From: Nageia nagi
Taxonomy: Eukaryota; Pinophyta
Assembly (NCBI GenBank): GCA_050084985.1
Contig: JBITNC010000001.1
Location: 124,868,001 to 124,932,000, forward strand
Length of the DNA stretch: 64,000 nt
Direction: 5' to 3'
The notes below the pieces were generated by a model. The model was given only the letters and a program-made list of their open reading frames with translations. It had not been told where the DNA came from and did not search any database. The number at the start of each line of letters is the position of its first letter. Position 1 is the stretch's first letter. Below, piece by piece: positions 47,215 to 58,523 of the stretch. Made by a program: the position numbers and the translations under genes.

Positions 47215-47484
47215 AGGGTTGGTTTTAAACCACCTCCTTATGATATATGTAAGCAGTTAAAAATTGCACCTAAAACCACATGCATCATCCATTTATTTTA
47301 TCCTACAAACCTTTCTATTTATTTTTCCTCTTTTTTTTATGTTGGTTTTAAACACCTCTTAATGATTTTATGATATGGTTTAAAATCATCATAAAAAGCA
47401 CCACTAAAACCTCAAATATAGATAATTTAAAACTATCACCCAACACTAAATTATGTACCTTTAAAGCTCATTTTTGGTCTAGTG
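47215..47484. repeat. CACTA right subterminal palindromes and terminal repeat
   Basis: Palindromic words of the same type as at the left end: GGTTTTAAACC at 47221, GCAGTTAAAAATTGC near 47253, GGTTTTAAACACC near 47344, ATGGTTTAAAATCAT near 47375 and GATAATTTAAAACTATC near 47420. The terminal motif with TAGTG at 47480-47484 follows. Confidence 0.65.
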
Positions 47485-48946
47485 TTAGTGATTTGAAAAA
47501 GCATATCATTATTTTTATTGTGTTTTTTTGGTATATATGTTATTTCTTATTCTTTCTTTGATTTTTATTTGGTGTTCTTCTCTTATCCCTTTTTGGGTAT
47601 ATATGAAAGAATGCTTTGGCAAACACTTCAAATATTTCTTGGTGATTTTCTTGTATAGTTGGTTATTTTATCACTTCTATTGAACTATTTGCAATTTTTT
47701 TATCTTTTTTGTGAGTATTCCTTCTTTCTAATATTTGGATAAATTTGAAGTTGTATTATTTGATAGGTGTAGGGGAGTAACCAATATACATCATCTTGGT
47801 CCCTCCCTAACTTCCATAAAGATTTATGAAGGATATCACATGGGGTCTTTATTATATAGTTTATATTTTTTTGTAAATATTTATATAGTATCTAATTAGC
47901 ATAATTTCTTCTCTCTACATACTTGGGTTCTTTTTCTTAGATCTAAGGTTTACACTTATTTGGGATTTATTTTGTATTTATAAATGGCATCAAATCATCA
48001 TTTTTTCTTCATTTTTTATTAATAATAAATTTTAGTTCTTCTATAATTTATTTCATCCTAAGTATTTCATTGAGTGATGGAAATGCCTTATGATGATTTA
48101 GGGTTTTGCTATTATTATCAATTCATTAGTAAGTATTTTTGCATCTTTTTTGTTATCAATTATGAGGCAATAATTATGTTCCACCTCTAAAGACTCCCCC
48201 AAAGATTTTTTTATTAAATAAACTATTGTGTGAAATTTTGAATTATTCTAAAGTCTTAAATTTGTTTGAAAATTATGATGTTGGGCTATTTTCCATTTTT
48301 CAACTTGATTCAAATGATGATATATTTATTTTATCTTATTCTTTTTCCATCAAGAAATGTATTTCTTTTTCCTTTTCTTCTATCACTTTAAGACATAACA
48401 ATTTCAAATGGTTATAACTCCTTTAGGTATATTCCTTTGGTAGTTTGTTCATCTTTTTCATATTTAGAAAAATTATTTGTTAATACTTCTAGTTCCAATT
48501 TTATTTGATTCTTTTATAGATTATCATGTAGATTTTCCCCTATTAGCCTTATTTATTCTTCACTTTCAAACAAGTTGGACCCTAAATGCATTGCTTTAAT
48601 CTCTATTATACTTTCTTTGTTTTATCTTTTTATTTATTTTAAACCTTTATAAAGCAAAATTTTATTTTTTCTCCATTTTTATGCCCCTACTATATTTTTC
48701 CCTTCTCTTTTATGAAATATCATTTTTATTTCTCAATATTTCCCTTTTTTATTGGATATTATTCTTGCTCAAGCACCCGAGTAGTGACTATTTAATACAT
48801 CCTTCTTCCATTATTCCTTAGAAGAGAGGCCCCTTAGAAGGGTGAAGATACCTTCCCCCCTCACATGATATACTAGGAGATGTCTAAAGGAAACCCATAT
48901 GTCTTCATGATCATGATAGATTACATCTTCTTTAGCATTGATGTAA
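47485..48946. other. T-rich intergenic stretch, nothing recognised
   Basis: No domain, repeat family or RNA gene is recognised. Sequence is T-rich on the plus strand with short compositional frames. It separates the CACTA element from the element C 5' LTR. Confidence 0.5.
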
Positions 48947-49918
48947 TGTTCCCAATTCTAAGAAACCTTATTAAAGGTATAACTTTCATCAAAAATATTG
49001 GATCACCAATTTGTCTATTGTAATGGATGGAGAATCTTTTGCCAATCATTTTTACAAGTCACATGATATGGTTCCATAAAAAATAAGAGATATGTACTTT
49101 TAAGTTTACCCAAGAAACTAAGATTCTAATATCCAACCAAGGAAAAATTAGCTAGGAGAAAGTTATTTTATTCAAATTGACCAAGATTTTATTTGGTAAT
49201 TTCAAGGTAAAAGTACCTATAAAAGGAGGAAAATTTTACCACTTTAAGATCATAATTTGGTATTTAATCATGGATCATATCAAGTTGGGGTTGCTCCCCT
49301 CTCTTTCAGTTCCTTCTAAGGACTAAGGCTCTCCTAGCCTAGAAGTGGTATATTTGTGACTATATTCACTTAGAGCACTTGTTCCATATTTGGATGACCT
49401 TATAGCCTAGCATAAGACCTTGGAATGCCATCTAATATTTTCCCTAGCCTTTCTTGCTTCTTGGAATCTTACACTAGCATTTGGAGTCTTTGTTGTGTAT
49501 TTTGGAGTCTTGGGCTTTGTCCTATAACTTGTTACAATCTTGTTACATAACTATACTTATTTTTGGTCATTATTATTTATATTTGGATCTCATATTTTAT
49601 TTGAATGTGAATAATATTCCTTTATAATTGTTATGATGTTATCATTTGTTGTGCATGAGAATGTATGTATATTAGATATTTTAAAGGCATATTATTATTA
49701 TGTTATAGATCTACAATTTTTCCCTATTTTGGTCAATTTCACATATTATATGAGCTTCATCACTACTATATAGCAAATCTTATTATAGTTGTTATAATTC
49801 AATATTGAGCACATGTTTTTATGGTTATTAAGCATTTAAATTATTCCCTAATTTGTGAATGAATACGAAATTGTGTTCAGTAATTGTGTATATTTAGCAT
49901 AATCTTTAGAAGGGTACA
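48947..49918 (+). repeat. Element C 5' LTR
   Basis: Aligns with 58524-59606 from GGATCACCAATTTGT through AGCATAA. It holds TATAAAAG at 49218-49225 (CCTATAAAAGGAGG). Divergence from the partner is substantial. Confidence 0.82.
49218..49225 (+). promoter_or_regulatory. TATA box of element C 5' LTR
   Basis: TATAAAAG in CCTATAAAAGGAGG, conserved in the 3' LTR, where it is present twice. Confidence 0.65.
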
Positions 49919-49924
49919 TTACAA

Positions 49925-49936
49925 TGGTATCATAGC
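49925..49936 (+). other. Element C primer binding site (initiator tRNA-Met)
   Basis: TGGTATCATAGC, six bases after the LTR end, one mismatch from TGGTATCAGAGC. Confidence 0.78.
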
Positions 49937-50009
49937 TTAACATTTTTCCATACTATGGATGAATAATTCATCTATATACCTAGGATTTGGAGTATACTTA
50001 TCTAATTTT

Positions 50010-50640
50010 ATGGTTCGAGTGAGAAGTGTTGAAGATCATGGCACCATTAAAAGAAAAAGGATTTGATTGATAAGCTTACTAATGCAAGAGTAAACTTGGA
50101 CTATATTTCAGCTAAGAAAAACTATCCTTCGCACCATGAGGGAGATATAATGACTATCTACATGTGATGGACCAACCAAACTCACATATATTACAAGCAG
50201 CTATAACTTCATTGGTGAAGGCTTTAGGAAAGCCTAGAAGATTGGGATACACAAATATGGAGGTGAAATCATGGTTACTTCTTGTTTGAGTGAGATTTTA
50301 AGGATTTTTGCACCTAATTATCCCTATGATGATGATACATAAAAAATAATATTTTAGTTATTGTTTAGTAGCTTTGAAAGATTAGGTATTTTGCTGTTCT
50401 CATTTCCCTATAAGATTGTCCATACTTGAAACATTTGTAAAAGCTATAATGGGTTATATGTTATTAGATTAGACATGAATGAGATGGTTTATGAAATATT
50501 TTATCACTTAATTGCTTCAACTAAAGAGGAACATGCTAGTAATGTTATTGAAACACTAAGAGATATGATGACTTGGATTATGTAAGAAAGAGATTATATT
50601 GATCAACCCCTCTTTTCCATGTTGTTAGACATATAGAGGT
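50010..50640 (+). pseudogene. Element C gag-like remnant
   Basis: The ATG at 50010 opens MVRVRSVEDHG, like the basic gag start (M-V-R-T/V-R-S) of many plant gypsy elements right after the primer site. Further on, in other frames, come DKLTNARVNLDYISAKKNYP and, around 50460-50580, LDMNEMVYEIFYHLIAS with EHASNVIETLRDMM. No zinc knuckle is seen. The identification is weak and rests on position and the first residues. Confidence 0.4.
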
Positions 50641-50774
50641 AAGACTTAGTTTCTTTTACCACCATACATGAGCTAGTTAAAATGTAGTTAAACAATGTGA
50701 GAGGAAGTTGAAACCTTTCTTAGGTAACTAAAGAAGAAGAGTAGCCTAAGGGAGAAGAATCTTAATTAGTAATT

Positions 50775-51480
50775 ATTGACTTGTCACATGAGGACGCATG
50801 TAAAGGAAATAATATGGAGTTGGTTGATCTTGAAAATAAATCAAAAATTCAGGAAGAGACTGAATTGCCACATGAGGTTTGTTTAGTTGAGTCATAAAAG
50901 GTTTCCTTTGAAATGCATACACCTACATATGTTAAGAATGTAGCTAATAAAGATGACAAGATTGTTGTAAGGAAGCATGATGTAGATGAGTATGTTGAAG
51001 TTTCTAAATCAGATTATGGTAATGATAGTTTGGATGAATATAGATGTGATAATGATAGTTTAGATGAATATAGACTATATATCCAAATGAAATCTTTTAA
51101 TAGAAGAGTACACACTAGTTCCAGCCCATTGGTTTTGAAGAATGATGTATGGGAGGAATCAATTTCTTATGAGGATCACCCTACTTTTTTACATTAGCTC
51201 ATAATTTTGTGGGATCTAGGTATCATAGAGCAAGCAATAACAAAAATAGAGTGCTTGGATCAACCCTTGCTTAATCCATTTATTGAGTTCAACTATGACC
51301 TTGATTCATACTCATATGTGCTTCATTTTTCTAGCCCCGTATGTGAAGATATGATAGTCGTTAGAAGGGAAGAGTCTAATTAGGCTGCTAGTATCTTCAT
51401 GATAAGAGGAAAGGGGATATTAGAGTACACCTTGGAAGCCAAGATTAGCAAAGATACTACTCCAAAAAGGTATGACATTA
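50775..51480 (+). pseudogene. Element C broken acidic reading frame (unidentified)
   Basis: One frame runs from about 50775 to 51480 with only three stops (50896, 51195, 51379). The open part 50913-51197 starts MHTPTYVKNVANKDDK and carries a duplicated NDSLDEYR motif (residues about 37-54). After the stop it continues in the same frame with LIILWDLGIIEQAITKIECL and a stretch ending in VCEDMIVVRRE. Composition is acidic. I do not recognise a family; the length of open frame suggests a former protein rather than chance. Confidence 0.4.
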
Positions 51481-51589
51481 TCTCTACTTTTTATTACAGT
51501 GGCATATTGAGCTTTATTTTCCTCTCTTTAAATGCATTAGTAAATAAATATGAGCTAATTAGATAATAAGTTGAATGGTTATTTTAAAT

Positions 51590-51915
51590 GATTATATTTC
51601 TTGGTACAATTGAGGCCAAAATTAGATATAAATCTCATGTTTTATATAAGGATGTTGGCAATGATAGTATTATGAGGGGGATTGCTAATGGAGATGTCTT
51701 TGCACTCTTGGGAGAAAAATTGGTGGTTACTTATCATATAGGAAATGCTACAATTGTTACTTGAAGATATGCTTGTGTTAGAAAGGATACATTTGCATAT
51801 TTAGAGATTATTGTTGGTACTATTCTCCACTCATTAATGGTTGCATTTAGTGTTAAACAAGTTATTGATAATTTCATTATGTTTTCCCTATTTTATAATC
51901 TTCTTGACATTAGTA
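51590..51915 (+). pseudogene. Element C unidentified ORF, part upstream of copia-2
   Basis: This frame includes VGNDSIMRGIANGDVFALL, then KLVVTYHIGNATIVT, a TGA (likely from CGA) near 51764, and DTFAYLEIIVGTILHSLM. It ends YNLLDIS at the copia-2 insertion site. The sequence on the other side of copia-2 continues in the same frame with IDTWKIV. It is hydrophobic with a beta-like alternating pattern. No family is recognised. Confidence 0.42.
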
Positions 51916-52388
51916 TGTTTGAAATTGTAATGTAATATTATGTAATATTTATTATGTAATATTTCTCTTTAATGTAGATTCACTTAATTCTTAAAGTATC
52001 TTTAGATACCTTAAAGTATTAAACGAATAAAAATAGAAAGAGGAATAAATATAGAAACACCTTTAACCTTACCCTTGGGTAAAAGGAAGGTTAAAGGGTG
52101 GGTTAGTTCTTATAAATAAAGAGGTACTCCTTTCATTATGTAACTTGATTAAATTTGATTAAGCATGGTAATTCTTGTCTTGAAAATTTGTAGGAGAGTT
52201 ATCTTCTTAAAAAGTAATAGAATGATGGTTCAAAGAGGATGTACTCCCAAGAGATGGAGAAACCACTATATGTCATGTGTTATCTTTTGTGTGATTGTTG
52301 CTTGCCTTTGCTAGATGGATGAATGGCACATTCTTATTGAAGAAACTCCAAAGAGATCTTGGTTATATGGAATCCTTCAATGCCATCA
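51916..52388 (+). repeat. Copia-2 5' LTR
   Basis: TGTTTGAAATTG.. to ..CAATGCCATCA, closely matching 56050-56492. It carries a short extra ATTATGTAATATT duplication near 51948. TATAAATA is at 52111-52118. Confidence 0.9.
52111..52118 (+). promoter_or_regulatory. TATA box of copia-2 5' LTR
   Basis: TATAAATA, conserved at 56227-56234 in the 3' LTR and at the corresponding site of copia-1. Confidence 0.65.
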
Positions 52389-52390
52389 AG

Positions 52391-52403
52391 TGGTATCAGA
52401 GCC
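52391..52403 (+). other. Copia-2 primer binding site (initiator tRNA-Met)
   Basis: TGGTATCAGAGCC, two bases after the LTR end, is a perfect match to the initiator-Met complement. Confidence 0.9.
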
Positions 52404-53400
52404 ATTCTTGGAGTCTCTGCTTCAACAACCTTGAAGGTCCATTTCTCTTCTATGTCCATCAAATGTTGAGGTAAAAAGATTTGAAGGTATAATCTACCTC
52501 TTCTTATTAGATTTTTTGCTTTTATCACGATCTAGCAAAATTTGATTAAAGAACATGTTAGTTCAATTTTTACTATGCATTAGTTTTTTTCTAACAATTT
52601 TTTAGTTGTAATTTTTCAATAAAATTACTTAATATATAGTAATAATATGCAAATTTTGAGTAAATTTGCTTTAAATGAGTTTTTATAGCTTAAAATTGCA
52701 AGTTTCTATTTAGTATAGAAAAAGTTAAAAGTCTTGCAATTTTTTTGTTTTTACAACACTGTTATATTCCTATTGCATAATTTTTTTTTACAAGAAATTT
52801 ATAAAAATTAATATTCATGCATGAAAAATTTCATTGCATACCAAATTTGGTTGCATGCAATTTGGTTCCATACAATATCTATTTTAAAAATATAAAAATA
52901 AAAAAAGTCTATTATTTTTTTAGTTGCAATTTTTTTTGTAATTGCACTTTAAAAAAAAGAAGCATGCATTATTGCATGCATGAGAAAAAAGAAAAAAGAA
53001 AAAAACATTCATTATTACATTCATAAAAAAAAAAAGCCATGCATGAAAAAAATCATGTATTATTGCATGCATAAAAAAATCATGCATTATTGCATGTATG
53101 CATAACCTATTAAAAAATAAGGGAAAAGTTTTTAAAAAAGAAAGTTTTTAAAAAAAAAAGAAGTTTTTTTTTTAAAAAAAAGGTAATTCAAGTGCATGAT
53201 AAGTTTGCACTAATCTTTTATTTTCTCTAATATAATTTCAATCAGAATCCTTTTAAGAAAAACAACAACAAAGAGGCAAGTTTTTTTTTGAAAAAAAAAA
53301 GAAAAGAAAAGAAAATTAAAGGATTTTAAAAAGGGGAAACTTTTTAAAAAGGGGGCATGTTACCCATTTTTAGCACATGGGATATGGATTTTTTCTAAAA
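52404..53400 (+). repeat. Copia-2 leader with splice-like motifs and ATGCAT-rich repeats
   Basis: GAGGTAAAA (52468) and GAAGGTATA (52483) match the copia-1 leader. From 52810 to 53110 there are repeated TTATTGCATGCAT and AAAAAATCATG units, then A/G-rich tracts with TTTTTAAAAAGGGG near 53340, again similar to copia-1 near 15996. Small open frames are not convincing. Confidence 0.6.
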
Positions 53401-54885
53401 CAAGTAAATGGGATATGGTTTTCTAAAAAGTAAACATTCTTGTTGAATTATCCTATGTTTATTGATTTTTTCCATGTGGTAGTAAGTATTAACATCAATT
53501 TTTAATTTTTTGGAAAAGTATTTAAATGCAAATGACACTAGTTGGTTAAACTTACCATGTGCAAAATTTTGTTTTCCCACTTCATGAAAAGGAATGTGAT
53601 CTTTCCTAATTTTTTTAAATCCTATATGAAAATTATAACTTTGATCCATTTTTTAATAGCTTTAATAGCTTTTTAAGTAATAATGTTGCAAATATAGTAT
53701 TTGATAAGTATCAAAATCTTTTCTTAAAGTTTTTGGATAAACTTTTAAGGTAAAATACTATGATAATTTGCAAATCATATGCCTTGTTTGGTACTTTTTT
53801 TGAAGAAAATGATCAAAGTTAATTTACAAAGCAATTAATTACAACCATTATTGTGCAATCATTTTTTAGAAGTATTGCAATTTCTTTTAATGTTGGACAT
53901 ATAAAATCAATTTAATTGATAACATTAATTGATAATGTCTAATATATTGATAATTAAATTTGCACAATGTTAAAATGAAAACTTATGGATGTGCATTATG
54001 AAAATTTGTCTAATTTTTATGTACTATCTTTTGATTGCTAATCAAGATTAATTTATATTGCATAAAGATTTATTATGTGCATTGAACTATGAATTGGCAA
54101 TTGTTATATCAATGGTTAATATGAAATTTTTTGAACTTCCAAAATAATACTATTATGCATATTATTTGAAGTAAAAGTTTGTGTAAGCTTTTTTCAAACA
54201 TTACTATCATCATTAATTATGCACATTATTTTTATCCTAGTTGGATGGATTTTTTTATGTACACACATTCTTGTTGGATTAGAGTTGTAAACTTACTCAA
54301 TATTAAAATTTTGTGCATTAATCCTTAAATTTTTTTTCTTATGCACTTTGATTAATATACTTGTTGGAATGAAAAGTTTTTAAGCTTTTTTCACAAGTCT
54401 TATTAAGGATATTGATAATGCAATATTAACCTTACTTTGGAAAGGAAATGTATAAGAACTTTTGAAAAATGTACATTTCTCTTTATATGTGTAGTTTTTT
54501 GTAATATGTTTCAATTTTGTATGAAGTTACCCTTAAGGGGAAGTAAAATCTAAGTATACTTCCATATTTTTAGAAGAATATCCATGTTAATGGATTATGC
54601 CACATTGCTAACAAATATATAAAATCCAAGCATCTTTTTATCAAGAAGTAAATTTTTTTATGAGACTGTGTTTATTATCCATCAAAATAAGACTTTTTGA
54701 TAAATTTATCTTCAAGAAAGAGTAAAGTAATGCTTACTTCATCTTTAGAAGGGTTGTGACTATAAGTATTGGCTTGGCATCTTCATGATGACTTATAGGG
54801 CACTGTTTACCATATTTTACTTCTATGTTGGGAAGTTAGATCCATGATGATGGATTATTTACCACATTGCTTCTTTTAGTGCATG
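53401..54885 (+). other. Copia-2 internal non-coding sequence
   Basis: AT-rich with no domain on either strand. GTTACCCTTAAGGGGAAGT near 54528 resembles the post-pol segment of copia-1 (27610), as does CTTCATGATGACTTATAGGG (54782) compared with 27953. The interior may thus derive mainly from copia-1-like 3' sequence. Confidence 0.5.
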
Positions 54886-55060
54886 GAGTGGTTAAAAATA
54901 TTTTCCCTTATCCATAACTACATTCTTAGAGTGGTTAAAAAGGTTTTACCTTCTCTATGATTGTTGAATGTTGGAGTGGTTAAAAAGATTTGAACTTCTC
55001 CATGATTATTGAATGTTGAAGTGGTTAAAAAGGTTCATCCTTTTTCATATTGTAATCTTT
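54886..55060. repeat. 44-bp tandem repeat in copia-2
   Basis: Four units start GAGTGGTTAAAAAGGTTT (54886, 54929, 54974, 55018). Confidence 0.8.
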
Positions 55061-55140
55061 AATAAAAAAATTACATCTTTGTTAAATGAATGCTACCTTT
55101 TTTCATCATATACATCTTAACTAGTAGCATGGTTAAGATG

Positions 55141-55312
55141 GCATCTTGACTCACTCTTGGTGAATTCAAGTTTATTTATTGTGGCATCTTGGCTCACTCT
55201 TGGTAAAGTCAAGTTTATTTATTATGGCATATTGGCTCACTCTTGGTAAATTCAAGTTTATTTATTATGGTATCTTGGCTCACTCTTGGTAAATTCAAGT
55301 TTATTTAGTATG
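55141..55312. repeat. 43-bp tandem repeat in copia-2
   Basis: Four units beginning GCATCTTGGCTCACTCTTGG at 55141, 55184, 55227 and 55270, spaced exactly 43 bp, few differences. Confidence 0.9.
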
Positions 55313-55734
55313 TGGCTTATAAATCTTGACTTTGTGTTTGGTCAAATTGTTATGTGTGGCTTAAAAATCTAAACTTATGGTTTAGTTCTATTATTTTTTT
55401 TATATTTATGACATAGTTAAGTTAATGTTCACATAAGTATTTCTTTGGTGAAGTTACCATCAAGGGGGAGAATTAAATTATAAAATATTATGTTATGATG
55501 ACACCTTCATATCCTTCAAAAATACAGAATAATGATCTAAAATAAAAAACACATATAAATACAAAAATCAAAATTTTTTATAGATTGATGATATTTTTTA
55601 TATCATTGGTTGAGAATGCATTAATATTAATTGGTTGATTGTGCATACTGATGACTTGGTATATTTGATTAATTTATGGATGACATCTATCTTATATGTG
55701 TATATATGATATATTGTTGTTTTTTTTTTTTGAA

Positions 55735-56049
55735 CTTCCTATAGCTTGCAAGTTTTCTTGAGATTGCAGGTTACTTTGGGTATGCAAGTCATGGAGGCTC
55801 TTCATGTCAACATGTTGTTGAATGACTACTCTTGTACAAAGAAACCATTTTTTAGTTAATGATTTTATTTTAAAACCATTTGTTAAAATGGTTAAGTAGT
55901 TAAGCCATTATAGAACCATATATATTCTATCACTTTCTCAAAGATGTAAAAAGTTCTCATCTTCATTTGTATCTCTTGGGGGAGAATCTCTCTTACTTTC
56001 TCTTTGTTTATCTTTTCAACTCTCTACCCAATTTTACATTAAGAGGGAG
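55735..56049 (+). other. Copia-2 3' region shared with copia-1, and polypurine tract
   Basis: It has GAGATTGCAGGTTACTTT, ATGTAAAAAGTTCTCATCTT and GGGGGAGAATCTCTCTTACT in the same order as copia-1 28080-28300. It ends in the purine tract AAGAGGGAG (56041-56049). Confidence 0.8.
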
Positions 56050-56492
56050 TGTTGGAAATTGTAATGTAATATTATGTAATATTTTTTAATGTAAATTCAC
56101 TTAATTCTTAAAGTATCTTTAGATACCTTAAAGCATTAAGAGAATAAAAATAGAAAGAAGAATGAATATAGAAAACCTTTAACCTTACCCTTGGGTAAAA
56201 GAAAGTTTAAAGGGTGGGTTAGTTCTTATAAATAGAGAGGTACTCCTTTCATTATGTAACTTGATCAAGCATGGTAATGCTTGTCTTGAGAATTTGTATA
56301 AGAGTTATCTTCTGAGAAAGTAATAGAATGATGGTTCAAAGTGGATGTACTCCCAAGAGATAGAGGAACCACTATACATCATGTGTTATCTTTTATGTGA
56401 TTATTTTTTGCCTTTGCTAGATGGATGAATGGCACATTCTTGTTGAAAAAAATCCAAGGAATCTTGTTATATGGAATCCTTCAATGCCATCA
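56050..56492 (+). repeat. Copia-2 3' LTR
   Basis: TGTTGGAAATTG to ..CAATGCCATCA, then the TAGTA duplication. TATAAATA at 56227-56234. Confidence 0.9.
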
Positions 56493-56497
56493 TAGTA

Positions 56498-57846
56498 TAG
56501 ATACATGGAAGATTGTATCGACTGTTGATGATATGGGTATTATTTGGGAACCATTCGATGAAGTTTTTACAGTTAGTATTCATGCTTTAAAGGTTGCACC
56601 TTTGTTATCAATTAGAGTAGTTCTTGAGATGATAGTAGGGAATGCTATGATGATGTTTTGGTATGCTTATGATATTACCTTGGAAATCATTTCTCATATT
56701 CAAACTAAGACTTCTATGGTGCTTGAGACTGCACACTTCATGAGGATGGAGAAGGTGTTTATCATGATAAATAAGGCTACATATGTTCATGATTTGACTG
56801 TTGAAAGGATTATGTTCACACATGTGATAGGGGATTTCTTTGGTTTGAGAGTTAAAGAATTTTTTGATGTTAAGATTACTATTCTTACTTCACTTGATGA
56901 TGTTTATGAGATGAGAAGGTGTACAAAGAAGGTTGCGATGGGAAAAATAGGGATTGTTGATGATACATTCACTATTTTTATCCTTATCATCATGAGATTG
57001 ACCTTCATATGCATGCATGAAGGACAACACTAAATGCCAATAACATAAGCATCACTTGGACATCATTTATTGAGGATTTTAAGGTTAATGTTTATGCTTT
57101 GAGGGTCATGTATGCACATATTTATCTATTATTGCAAGAGAAACATTAATGGCCTTATTCAATATTTTTTGGAGGGGTATTTACCATACATAAAAGGTTG
57201 TTTTAAATAGGGAAATATCTATTGTTCATAAAATTATTCATCACTTAATGAATGATGTAAAAACTAGGATGAGGTTTGTTGATGATGACTACATTGTTCT
57301 AGCATATTTAGAAGCTATTTTTTACTTATTTTCGATTACATTTGATGAGTTAATGATTATTTTTAGTAGATATACACTATTATTGTATGTTGTTATGAAG
57401 AATTAATGATTGTTATCCTTGACTCAATGGTTGAATTTGATAAAGAATAAACTATTGATCATCTTGATGATTTTACTGACATGATCTAGATGGTTGTTGA
57501 TCTTAAAGAGACTATAGTAGTGACTATTGTTGAGATTGAATCTATGGCATTTGTAAATGTTGTAATTGTATCTTTAATGATATTTTTGTGGGATGCAATT
57601 TGCACATCATGGGTAGTACTTGATGATCTATTAGTTATTGAGTATATGAAGCATAAGGAGGTTGTTGTTGGAACTACTATTGACATCTTGGAAATAGTTT
57701 TAGTAGATGCTAGTAACACACTATTTGGGGCTATATGGGTAGTATTTCTTGTACTCCTTGAGAATATTCTTCAATACAAATTATTAATGGACCTTATAAC
57801 CAAATGGGAAATTATTGCTATGACACTAGGGATGTTTTTTTCTTAG
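56498..57846 (+). pseudogene. Element C unidentified ORF, part downstream of copia-2
   Basis: The frame open to 57033 (about 178 residues belong to element C; the preceding residues are copia-2 LTR) reads DDMGIIWEPFDEVFTVSIHA, then VGNAMMMFWYAYDITLEIIS and KTSMVLETAHFMRMEKVFIM. VERIMFTHVIGDFFGL and IVDDTFTIFILI follow. After a broken part (57034-57489) it reopens at 57490-57846 with MVVDLKETIVVTIVEIESMA and VVVGTTIDILEIVLVDA. It is rich in Val, Ile, Met and Asp with an alternating hydrophobic pattern. It is not a gag, protease, RT, RNase H or integrase that I know. It may be a captured or fast-evolving gene, or a repeat-derived frame. Confidence 0.45.
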
Positions 57847-58523
57847 ATTTATGGAATTGCATCATGGGTGATAGAGATGTTGGCCACATTTTCCATGAAG
57901 TTTGGGATAGCACATCTCATCTTATTAAGGGTTGTTTTGACTGACTTCTTCATGATGTCCAAAATTATGTTTTTTTATTAATAAAGATTATTTGTATGGT
58001 TGAGTATTTCATAAGGATTATGGCTACTATAACACTTTGATTTTATATTTTGGATAGTCCAAAAAATAGTCATTTGGTGAAGAAACCCCATTTCATTCCC
58101 CAAGGGAAGGAGAGACTTGTTTTTACTGGCCTATTTTTTTTTTTGTAGGAATTATGATCTAACAAAAAATAAAATGTTACACAAGTTCTTAACATCACTT
58201 GATGGACTTTGAATAGCACTTGTAGTTGGTTTGGTACAACCCATCAACACTACTACCATGGAGAGTTTAGACTTGATCTTGTTTGGTTCTTTCCTTAACC
58301 CTCCACTTATGATATCATTTCTTACTTGGATCACTATGGGCATTAGGAAGGAGGAATCACATGAGAAATTTTTTCATCAGATTTAAGTTTCAACATCAAC
58401 ATGGTAAACTTATTTGGATATTGACTTGGGACCTTGGGATCATAATTAGATTCATATTGATGACTTTGAGATGTATGTTATCATTGATTGAGGATAAGAA
58501 ATGTGAGGATGATAGACTTATAT

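Larger units (their letters stand above)
39092..47484 (-). mobile_element. CACTA (En/Spm-like) DNA transposon, decayed, about 8.4 kb
   Basis: The right end on the minus strand begins CACTAGACCAAAAATGAGCTT. The left end on the plus strand has the matching ATCTAAACCAAAAAGGGCCT, with CACTA decayed to ATCTA. Inside both ends are short palindromes of the GGTGGTT..AACCACC kind, the subterminal repeats typical of CACTA elements. A minus-strand TNP2/DUF4218 transposase lies between. No matching 3-bp target duplication is left (GAA versus TTA), so the exact ends are tentative. The body also holds a 561-bp duplication, a 133-bp array and a nested TIR element. Confidence 0.68.
51916..56492 (+). mobile_element. 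Copia-2: non-autonomous copia-type LTR element, 4.58 kb
   Basis: LTRs at 51916-52388 and 56050-56492 are flanked by perfect TAGTA duplications (51911-51915, 56493-56497). A perfect initiator-Met primer site and a purine tract are present, yet the 3.66-kb interior has no gag or pol motif. LTR layout, TATA position, leader motifs and about 300 bp before the 3' LTR resemble copia-1, so it looks like a non-coding relative that would depend on copia-1-type proteins. The interior carries ATGCAT-rich and 43/44-bp tandem repeats. Confidence 0.9.

Noticed and set aside
53395-53649. Minus-strand 84-codon frame inside copia-2.
   Set aside because: No domain, no relative elsewhere in the window, and it lies in non-coding AT-rich sequence of a non-autonomous element.
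57486-57719. Minus-strand Ser/Thr-rich frame opposite the element C ORF.
   Set aside because: It is the antisense shadow of the plus-strand frame at 57490-57846.
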